Shown here piece by piece: positions 1 through 6,231 of a DNA stretch of 14,967 nt. Position numbers and translations under genes: made by a program. The notes beneath the pieces are model-generated. The model saw only the letters and a program-made list of their open reading frames with translations. It had not been told where the DNA came from and searched no databases. The stretch covers positions 1 through 14,967 of the forward strand of contig CAMLRV010000030.1 in NCBI GenBank assembly GCA_946482495.1, given 5' to 3'. This DNA is from an uncultured Flavobacteriia bacterium (GTDB lineage: Bacteria; Bacteroidota; Bacteroidia; Flavobacteriales; Flavobacteriaceae). Position 1 is the stretch's first letter. Every line of letters starts with the position of its first letter.

Positions 1-1
1 G

Positions 2-91
2 AAGCAACAACCTGAAGAAATGATTTATTTTCCTGCTTTAATTGGTGTAAGAGCTAATTGGGATGTAGATCAGGAATTGGAGTTGAATTAG
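2..91 (+). CDS. 3' end of an unidentified protein gene (partial)
   Basis: An open frame enters from the left edge and ends with TAG at 89-91. It gives 29 residues ending in ALIGVRANWDVDQELELN. No stop interrupts the frame, and the tail reads as ordinary soluble-protein sequence with alternating hydrophobic and acidic residues. I do not recognise the family from this fragment. Its stop codon overlaps the stop of the convergent amidase gene by 4 bases (88-91), and no terminator hairpin lies between them, so the two transcripts probably overlap. That the frame is coding is inferred from its lack of stops and its exact abutment to the next gene. Confidence 0.6.
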   Translation, partial: KQQPEEMIYFPALIGVRANWDVDQELELN

Positions 92-852
92 GCAAAAGTA
101 AACATATCTTTATCGTTCAAGAAATTTAGTTTACTTCTGGTTTCAAGCATTTTAGTTTTATCTAAAGTAGCAATAAAGACACCTTCATTTTCTGATGGTG
201 AAATGATTTCGTTTCCAAGTTCATCAATTAATTGTGAGTGTCCAACGTATTCTAAATTGTTATTATCACTTCCAATTCGGTTCACACCAATTACAAAAGA
301 TAAGTTTTCCACTGCTCGTGCTTTCAATAAAATATCCCAAGCATTGATTCGTGTTTTTGGCCAACTTGCCACATAAATTAACAAATCGTAATTTTCTGTA
401 TTTCTAGAAAAAACAGGAAAACGCAAATCGTAACAAACTTGTAAGCAAATTTTCCAATTCTTATAATTTACAATTACTTTATCCTTTCCAGACGTATAAA
501 TTTTGTCTTCTCCTGCTAAAGTAAATAAGTGTTTTTTATCATAAAATTGCACTTCTCCATCAGGAAAAACAAACACCATTCGATTATAAAAGTTTTGGTT
601 TTCAGAAATCACTAAACTTCCTGTAATAGCACAATTTTTAATTTTAGCCATTACTTTTAACCAAGAAATCGTTTCTCCAGACATGGTTTCTGCAACATGC
701 TCTGGATTCATTGTAAAACCAGAAGTAAACATTTCAGGAAGAATAATCAAATCAACATCTTCATAAATTGAATTTATTTTCTCTTCAAAAAGAACTCTAT
801 TTTCTGCTGGGTTTTCCCAAATGATGTTGGTTTGAATAAATGCTGTTTTCAT
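88..852 (-). CDS. omega-amidase-type carbon-nitrogen hydrolase (Nit2/YafV-like)
   Basis: This 254-residue protein belongs to the nitrilase superfamily. The Glu-Lys-Cys triad is visible: E40 in ILPEMFTSGF, K106 in YDKKHLF, and C140 in LQVCYDLRFPVF. The CYDLRFP context and the length fit the YafV/Nit2 omega-amidases, which hydrolyse alpha-ketoglutaramate (the transamination product of glutamine) to 2-oxoglutarate and ammonia and act in methionine salvage. There is no signal peptide, so it is presumably cytoplasmic. The start MKTAFIQTN matches the usual first beta strand of the fold. It lies downstream of the sdh-lipoprotein unit, behind a strong terminator. Only about 11 bases separate the terminator U-tract from the ATG and no -7 box is evident, so it may depend on read-through. 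The exact substrate is inferred; a related amidase activity is possible. Confidence 0.88.
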   Translation of the reverse strand: MKTAFIQTNIIWENPAENRVLFEEKINSIYEDVDLIILPEMFTSGFTMNPEHVAETMSGETISWLKVMAKIKNCAITGSLVISENQNFYNRMVFVFPDGEVQFYDKKHLFTLAGEDKIYTSGKDKVIVNYKNWKICLQVCYDLRFPVFSRNTENYDLLIYVASWPKTRINAWDILLKARAVENLSFVIGVNRIGSDNNNLEYVGHSQLIDELGNEIISPSENEGVFIATLDKTKMLETRSKLNFLNDKDMFTFA

Positions 853-863
853 ATTTTAGTTAT

Positions 864-898
864 AAAAAAAAAACGCTTTCAAATTGAAAGCGTTTTTT
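864..898 (-). terminator. strong intrinsic terminator after the sdh-lipoprotein unit
   Basis: On the minus strand an 8-base-pair stem (ACGCTTTC/GAAAGCGT), lengthened by A-T pairs, has a 5-base loop at 881-885. It is followed by a run of ten T residues (complement of the A-run 864-873). It starts 7 bases past the lipoprotein stop codon at 905, the classical place for an intrinsic terminator. Confidence 0.9.
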
Positions 899-904
899 AT
901 GGTA

Positions 905-1456
905 TTATTCTATTACTTTGTAATCAAATTCTCCAACGATACTGTGTGTTTGAGCGGTAACACCATCTGTAGTAGTAAACTCATACGTTCCAGTAATTTG
1001 GCCCGTTAAGCTTTCATATGTTATTACATTAATTTTACCACTTACAGTATTTACGGTTTCATTAACATTGTTCAATTTAATATTCATATCGGCAAAGTAT
1101 TCATCTGTAACAAGAGTATTGTTAAACAAATGTTCACCAAGGGAAATATTATTTTTTGGAATCACCAAATTTACTTCAACTACTCTATCTTGAATTGGAG
1201 CTTTTGCATTTGGCGAACCATTGTCATAATAGCCATTTAAAGTAAAATAACTGATACCAAATTCTGTACTATTAGGATTACCTAAATTAGTACCTCCAGC
1301 ATTCCTCATTAGTTTTGCAGTTCCACCATCTAAAGTTCCTTTCATGGCATATACAACTGGTGTATAACTTCCACCTCCAGAATTAGAATCATCAGAGCTA
1401 CAAGAAACTATTGAAAAAGCAACGAAAAATAGCGCTATTTTAATTATAGTTTTCAT
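905..1456 (-). CDS. small lipoprotein of unknown function, joined to the sdh operon
   Basis: This 183-residue protein starts with a lipoprotein signal peptide: MKTII, a hydrophobic stretch, then a lipobox ending SIVSC with the acylated Cys at residue 19. The residues after the Cys (SSDDSN) resemble the Bacteroidota export signal that carries lipoproteins to the cell surface. The mature part alternates short hydrophobic and polar segments, which suggests a beta sandwich. The C-terminal pattern (SGKINVITYESLTGQITGTY, then a Gly-x-Phe ending) is typical of small Flavobacteriia surface lipoproteins such as the DUF6252-like group; I hold that resemblance only weakly. The ATG lies 2 bases after the sdhB stop and the gene is followed directly by a strong terminator, so it is almost certainly the last gene of the sdhCAB transcript. 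Function unknown. Confidence 0.82.
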   Translation of the reverse strand: MKTIIKIALFFVAFSIVSCSSDDSNSGGGSYTPVVYAMKGTLDGGTAKLMRNAGGTNLGNPNSTEFGISYFTLNGYYDNGSPNAKAPIQDRVVEVNLVIPKNNISLGEHLFNNTLVTDEYFADMNIKLNNVNETVNTVSGKINVITYESLTGQITGTYEFTTTDGVTAQTHSIVGEFDYKVIE

Positions 1457-1458
1457 GA

Positions 1459-2220
1459 TTAAATGATACTAGCTTTTAAATATTCTCTATTCATACGAGC
1501 GATGTTTTCTAAAGAAATTCCTTTCGGGCATTCTACTTCACATGCTCCAGTATTGGTACAATTTCCGAAACCTTCTTCGTCCATTTGACGTACCATATTT
1601 AAAACTCTCTCTGTAGCTTCCACTTTACCTTGAGGTAATAAAGCATATTGAGATACTTTTGCTCCAACGAATAACATCGCTGAACCGTTTTTACAAGTTG
1701 CCACACAAGCTCCACAACCAATACAAGCTGCAGCTTCAAAAGCTTTATCCGCATCTTTTTTATTAATTGGAGTAGCATTAGCATCAATTGTATTTCCAGA
1801 AGTATTAACTGAAACGAATCCACCCGCTTGTTGAATTCTATCGAAAGAACTTCTATCTACAACTAAATCTTTTACAACAGGGAAAGCTTTACTTCTCCAT
1901 GGTTCAATAAAGATAGTTTCTCCATCTTTAAATTTACGCATGTGTAACTGACATGTTGTTGTTCCTGTGTCAGGTCCGTGAGCACGTCCGTTAATGTATA
2001 AAGAACACATTCCGCAAATACCTTCACGACAGTCGTGGTCAAATGCCACAGGTTCGTTTTGAGTATTTACTAATTGTTCATTTAATTGGTCTAACATTTC
2101 TAAGAAAGAACTGTCAGTAGAAACATTATCTAATTTATAAGTTTCCATTTTACCTTTTGAACTAGCATTTTTTTGACGCCAGATTTTAAGGTTGATGTTT
2201 ATATTTTTTTTAGTACTCAT
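1459..2220 (-). CDS. sdhB: succinate dehydrogenase/fumarate reductase iron-sulfur subunit
   Basis: This 253-residue electron-transfer subunit links the FAD of SdhA to the quinone site in the membrane. All three cluster motifs are complete. The [2Fe-2S] ligands are C64, C69, C72 and C90 (CREGICGMC then TTTC). The [11 protein letters not shown] segment supplies C166, C169 and C172 to the [4Fe-4S] cluster together with C231, while C176, C221 and C227 fit the [3Fe-4S] cluster. An N-terminal ferredoxin fold is followed by an alpha-helical ferredoxin domain, as in the family. The gene begins 6 bases after the sdhA stop and ends 2 bases before the lipoprotein start. Length and motifs match the Bacteroidota type-B complexes. 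Whether it mainly oxidises succinate or reduces fumarate cannot be told from this subunit. Confidence 0.97.
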   Translation of the reverse strand: MSTKKNININLKIWRQKNASSKGKMETYKLDNVSTDSSFLEMLDQLNEQLVNTQNEPVAFDHDCREGICGMCSLYINGRAHGPDTGTTTCQLHMRKFKDGETIFIEPWRSKAFPVVKDLVVDRSSFDRIQQAGGFVSVNTSGNTIDANATPINKKDADKAFEAAACIGCGACVATCKNGSAMLFVGAKVSQYALLPQGKVEATERVLNMVRQMDEEGFGNCTNTGACEVECPKGISLENIARMNREYLKASII

Positions 2221-2226
2221 AATATC

Positions 2227-4236
2227 TTATTTATAGTTTCTAGCAGCAATTTTGATAAACTCATATTTCAATTCTTCTTTATGAAGTACTGATTTACTTG
2301 CATCGCTTCCGTTATATTCCCAAGCAGCAACATAAGCAAAGTTCACATCATCACGAAGTGTTTCTCCTTCAGCGTCTTGATATTCTTCACGGAAATGTCC
2401 ACCACAAGATTCTTTACGTAATAAAGCGTCTTTAGCCATTAATTGTCCTAATTCGATAAAATCAGCTACACGAAGTGCTTTTTCTAACTCTTGGTTAAAT
2501 TCGTTAGCCGCACCAGGAACTTTTACATCTGCATAGAATTCTTCTCTTAATTGTCCGATTTCTTCAATTGCTTCTGTTAATCCTTTTTCGTTACGACCCA
2601 TACCTACCTTATTCCACATAATTAAACCTAATTTTTTGTGGAAATGGTCAACAGATTTCGTACCGTTATTATTGATTAATTGTTCGATAGATTGACGAAC
2701 TGCATTTTCAGCTTCAACGAATTCTGGCGTATCAGTAGAAATTTTACCAGTTCTAATTTCATCAGCTAAATAGTTAGAAACAGTATAAGGTAAAACGAAA
2801 TATCCGTCTGCTAAACCTTGCATTAAAGCTGAAGCTCCTAAACGATTCGCTCCGTGATCAGAGAAGTTAGCTTCACCTGCAACGAAACATCCAGGAATAG
2901 AAGACATTAAGTTGTAATCAACCCAAACTCCACCCATAGTATAGTGAACTGCTGGATAAATTTTCATTGGCGTTTCGTATGGATTTTCATCTGTAATTTT
3001 TTCATACATCGTGAAAAGGTTACCATACTTTTCTTCTACCCATTTTTTTCCTAATTCTTGCACTTTCGCATCAGATGGGTTAGCATCTCCTTGAATTAAG
3101 GCTGCTTGTTTACCTTTAGTCACAATTTCTGCAGCGAAATCTAAGTAAACTCCTTCATTAGTGTCATTTGCTTCAATTCCAAAACCAGCATCACAACGCT
3201 CTTTTGCAGCACGAGAAGCTACATCACGTGGTACTAAGTTACCAAAAGCAGGATATCTTCTTTCTAAGTAGTAATCTCTATCTTCTTCAGCAATTTGTGT
3301 TGGTTTTAATTTACCAGCTCTAATTGCTTCCGCATCTTCAATTTTTGCAGGAACCCAAATACGACCAGAATTACGTAATGATTCAGACATTAACGTCAAT
3401 TTCGATTGGTTTGTTCCGTGAACTGGAATACAAGTTGGGTGAATTTGCACATAACAAGGATTGGCAAAATGCGCACCTTTTTTGTGAATTTTCCAAGAAG
3501 CAGTTACATTACTTCCCATTGCATTTGTAGATAAGAAATAAACATTTCCGTACCCTCCAGTTGCGATGATTACAGCGTGAGCAGAATGTCTTTCTAATTC
3601 ACCTGTAATTAAATTACGAGCAATAATACCACGAGCTTTTCCATCCACCTTAACGATTTCAAGCATTTCGTGACGGTTATACATTTTCACATTCCCTAAA
3701 CCAATTTGTCTAGATAATGCAGAATACGCTCCTAATAACAACTGTTGTCCTGTTTGTCCAGCAGCATAAAAAGTACGTTGTACTTGCGTTCCACCAAACG
3801 AACGGTTGTCTAATAATCCACCGTAATCACGTGCAAAAGGCACACCTTGAGCCACACATTGGTCGATAATATTTGCTGATACTTCAGCTAAACGGTGAAC
3901 GTTTGCTTCACGCGCACGGTAATCTCCACCTTTGATTGTATCGTAGAATAATCTGTACGTACTGTCACCATCATTTTGATAGTTTTTAGCAGCATTTATA
4001 CCTCCTTGAGCCGCAATTGAGTGTGCTCTACGTGGAGAATCTTGAAAACAAAATGCTTTTACGTTGTAACCCATTTCTCCAAGAGAAGCTGCAGCCGAAG
4101 CACCTGCTAATCCTGTTCCTACAACGATTACATCAATTTTTGGTCTATTATTTGGAGCAACTAATTTAAGATTGTTCTTATGGTTGGTCCATTTTTCTGA
4201 AATATGACCTTGAGGAATTTTTGAATCTAATGCCAT
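2227..4236 (-). CDS. sdhA: succinate dehydrogenase/fumarate reductase flavoprotein subunit
   Basis: This 669-residue catalytic subunit interconverts succinate and fumarate. An FAD-binding Rossmann motif ([15 protein letters not shown]) lies near residues 36-50. H72 in [11 protein letters not shown] is at the position of the covalent 8-alpha-histidyl FAD link. Further conserved segments are HPTC at 266-269, the substrate-site PRDVASRA with R337, the HYTMGG histidine H431, and a capping region around [18 protein letters not shown] (454-471). A C-terminal helical domain follows. At 669 residues it is longer than the proteobacterial enzymes (about 590), as is normal for Bacteroidota and other type-B complexes. 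It starts 5 bases after the sdhC stop, second in the operon. No frameshift or missing key residue was seen. Confidence 0.98.
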   Translation of the reverse strand: MALDSKIPQGHISEKWTNHKNNLKLVAPNNRPKIDVIVVGTGLAGASAAASLGEMGYNVKAFCFQDSPRRAHSIAAQGGINAAKNYQNDGDSTYRLFYDTIKGGDYRAREANVHRLAEVSANIIDQCVAQGVPFARDYGGLLDNRSFGGTQVQRTFYAAGQTGQQLLLGAYSALSRQIGLGNVKMYNRHEMLEIVKVDGKARGIIARNLITGELERHSAHAVIIATGGYGNVYFLSTNAMGSNVTASWKIHKKGAHFANPCYVQIHPTCIPVHGTNQSKLTLMSESLRNSGRIWVPAKIEDAEAIRAGKLKPTQIAEEDRDYYLERRYPAFGNLVPRDVASRAAKERCDAGFGIEANDTNEGVYLDFAAEIVTKGKQAALIQGDANPSDAKVQELGKKWVEEKYGNLFTMYEKITDENPYETPMKIYPAVHYTMGGVWVDYNLMSSIPGCFVAGEANFSDHGANRLGASALMQGLADGYFVLPYTVSNYLADEIRTGKISTDTPEFVEAENAVRQSIEQLINNNGTKSVDHFHKKLGLIMWNKVGMGRNEKGLTEAIEEIGQLREEFYADVKVPGAANEFNQELEKALRVADFIELGQLMAKDALLRKESCGGHFREEYQDAEGETLRDDVNFAYVAAWEYNGSDASKSVLHKEELKYEFIKIAARNYK

Positions 4237-4241
4237 ATATA

Positions 4242-5147
4242 TTATTTTAATAAGAAGTGAATGTAAACTGGAATAATTGCAAACAATAATGGTACAATTA
4301 CTGAGAATATTTTACCAAATGTTTTAATTGCTGGAGTGAATTTACCATTAACTCCTAAAGATTGAAAGGCACTTTGGAAACCATGCCATAAATGGAAACC
4401 TAAAATGATCATTGATAACACATAAAATAATGTGAATACTAATCCTTCATTTGGAATTACATTAAATAACTTTGCTTTACTTTTAAAGAAAGAGATAGTT
4501 AATTTGTGTAAATCTTTATATCCTTCGAATAAAACTTCATTATTTTTTTTGTTGATGACTTTATTACCTTCGATAGCAATTTGATTTTGCGGTTGTTTAC
4601 TCAACAATGCGTTATCAAATATTGGTCCTTGAACATTTACACTAACTTGAGGTGAATCTGGAGAAGCCACTAATAAGTATTGTTTTGCTCCACCCATGTT
4701 ATTATCAACTGTTTCTTTAACCATTAATGGCATCCCAGTACCAAACTTCATTTTTGCCCAGAAATTAGTCATGTGAGTTGCAATAAAGAAAAGCACTAAC
4801 GTACCTAAAACAGCCATATTTCTTGAAGAAAAAGAACTATTTGCACTTGGCTTAGACATTGCATAACCAACTGGACGCGCTTTTTTGTTTTGTATTGCTA
4901 AATAAATTCCGTCAACTGCGTGAAATAAAATTGAAAGATAAGTCGCATACGACATGATTTTAATTAACGGATTTGTTGTCATAAATAATGCATACTTGTT
5001 AAATTGTAGTGCACCTTCATAACCAGACTTAAATAACTGAAGATTTCCTATTAAGTGTCCAATTAAAAACAAGCATAAGAACAATCCAGTAAGAGCCATC
5101 CAATATTTTTTCGCGATAGATGACTTTAAAAATGCTGATTTTGCCAT
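4242..5147 (-). CDS. sdhC: type-B succinate dehydrogenase cytochrome b subunit with a long extra loop
   Basis: This 301-residue membrane anchor (starting [10 protein letters not shown]) has five predicted membrane segments near residues 17-35, 60-84, 110-130, 233-255 and 277-299. Each of the first four carries a His suited to binding one of two haems b: H31 (GHLIG), H76 (LFHAVDG), H125 (ATHMTNFW) and H252 (GFHLWHGF). A single dihaem anchor with no SdhD is the type-B pattern, which works with menaquinone. The start is taken as the ATG at 5147: an in-frame TTG 14 codons upstream lies inside the promoter -7 box, and family members start MAKSA. Positive residues place the N-terminus inside, so the third-to-fourth segment loop (about residues 131-232) is periplasmic. 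At about 100 residues it is far longer than I expect for the family, whose usual length is about 220-240. Confidence 0.94.
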   Translation of the reverse strand: MAKSAFLKSSIAKKYWMALTGLFLCLFLIGHLIGNLQLFKSGYEGALQFNKYALFMTTNPLIKIMSYATYLSILFHAVDGIYLAIQNKKARPVGYAMSKPSANSSFSSRNMAVLGTLVLFFIATHMTNFWAKMKFGTGMPLMVKETVDNNMGGAKQYLLVASPDSPQVSVNVQGPIFDNALLSKQPQNQIAIEGNKVINKKNNEVLFEGYKDLHKLTISFFKSKAKLFNVIPNEGLVFTLFYVLSMIILGFHLWHGFQSAFQSLGVNGKFTPAIKTFGKIFSVIVPLLFAIIPVYIHFLLK

Positions 5148-5186
5148 AATTATAGTTAAAGTTAATTTGAGTTTGAATAATGTAAG

Positions 5187-5217
5187 CAAAAATAAAGGTT
5201 ATAAGTAAGACTTACAA
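5187..5217 (-). promoter_or_regulatory. probable promoter of the sdhCAB operon
   Basis: On the minus strand a TTG (complement of 5215-5217) is followed after 20 bases by TATTTTTG (complement of 5187-5194). The latter is an exact match to the Bacteroidota -7 element TAnnTTTG, with normal spacing to the -33 element. Transcription would start near 5180, about 33 bases before the sdhC ATG. The match is read directly; activity is inferred. Confidence 0.75.
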
Positions 5218-5222
5218 CCTTT
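5194..5222 (-). terminator. hairpin overlapping the sdh promoter; probable terminator of the upstream lipoprotein gene
   Basis: Two 13-base arms (5194-5206 and 5210-5222) enclose a 3-base loop. In minus-strand RNA all 13 positions pair, with one G-U pair, and AUUUUUG follows. It lies 64 bases after the stop of the lipoprotein gene at 5286, so it can act as an intrinsic terminator. The same bases form the -33 to -7 spacer of the sdhC promoter, so it could instead, or also, be an operator. Confidence 0.6.
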
Positions 5223-5285
5223 GAAAGATAATTTATAATGATTTTAAATGAATTTAACTTTTGTTGAAAATCAACGAGTTAATGA

Positions 5286-6173
5286 TTAATTTGCAATTGT
5301 AAAACTAGGAATTAAACCTCTTAAACCCATATCTACAACATTTTCACCTGCAGCTGGTTCATATTTTCCGTCAGCATTGACTTCCGTCCACTCAAAACTA
5401 TTGTTAATTGATAGTGATAATTGCACTTCTACATTTTTAGTTTCAGTACCAGTAACCACTAAATTATTAACAAATTTCCCAGTTACTAAACAAGACCCAG
5501 CAGGAATTGGTGAAGTAGCTGCAATTGGATTTGGAACGGTTGTAGCTCCTGCTGCTGCTTGTCCAGAAGTATAATATCCAACAGATGGAATTCCGAATGC
5601 CCAATATCCTTGTAATTTATCATCATTTACAGTGAAAGTATTACTTCCAATTGTGTGAGTTGTAATATAATTATTATATCCAACAAAACTTGCTAAAGTT
5701 CCTACATAGTTTACACCACTCGCTAACACATTAATGTTATAGTTTTGATAGGATAAAGAAACTCGAACATATTCATAACTCCCAACGGGTAGATTTTTTA
5801 AAGGTATAGATAAAAACGCTTCACCTTCACCCACAATTTTTGCTTGACTAAAATCAATGGCGTTTGGACCTCCTAAAGTGGTTGAAGCTCCAGTATACAA
5901 AACAGCTCCTTGTCCAACTTGCGTGAAAGCATTAGGAGTAAATTCTAAATAATGTGCGCTTATCCCGTTAAACATTGGCGATTGAGCCGCGTTTCCAGCT
6001 GGTACAGTTGAAGGTTGACCTAAATTATTTAATCGAACTTGGGTGGGATCAAATTTGAATCTAATAATTAATTGAGGTTCTTCTTCAATCACTTTATCAT
6101 CGTCTTCATCTGTACATGATATTACCAAAAATGATAACGCCAATAAGGTTAAAAATTTTACTTTCTCTTTCAT
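5286..6173 (-). CDS. conserved-type surface lipoprotein of unknown function
   Basis: This 295-residue protein begins with a lipoprotein signal peptide (MKEKVKFLTLLALSFLVISC) whose acylated Cys is residue 20. The strongly acidic stretch after it (TDEDDDK) is a Bacteroidota surface-export signal for lipoproteins. The mature part is rich in Gly, Asn, Thr and aromatic residues in alternating beta-strand patterns, with no enzyme motif I can see. The C-terminal segment, with NNSFEWTEVNADGKYEP and then VDMGLRGLIPSF, is distinctive and looks like a conserved block, but I cannot assign a family. It lies 58 bases downstream of the Vps10-like gene on the same strand and is probably co-transcribed with it. 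A terminator-like hairpin follows at 5194-5222. Confidence 0.82.
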   Translation of the reverse strand: MKEKVKFLTLLALSFLVISCTDEDDDKVIEEEPQLIIRFKFDPTQVRLNNLGQPSTVPAGNAAQSPMFNGISAHYLEFTPNAFTQVGQGAVLYTGASTTLGGPNAIDFSQAKIVGEGEAFLSIPLKNLPVGSYEYVRVSLSYQNYNINVLASGVNYVGTLASFVGYNNYITTHTIGSNTFTVNDDKLQGYWAFGIPSVGYYTSGQAAAGATTVPNPIAATSPIPAGSCLVTGKFVNNLVVTGTETKNVEVQLSLSINNSFEWTEVNADGKYEPAAGENVVDMGLRGLIPSFTIAN

Positions 6174-6209
6174 ACATGCAAAATTTATTTGTTAGGGTTC
6201 ATATATGTT

Positions 6210-6230
6210 ATCGCTTTTAAAATTAGCGAT
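6210..6230 (-). other. weak inverted repeat between the two surface-protein genes
   Basis: ATCGCT (6210-6215) and AGCGAT (6225-6230) form 6-base arms around an AT-rich 9-base loop. It begins just after the Vps10-like stop codon. No T-run follows on the minus strand, so it is at most a weak terminator or an RNA-stabilising hairpin. Confidence 0.3.
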
Positions 6231-6231
6231 T

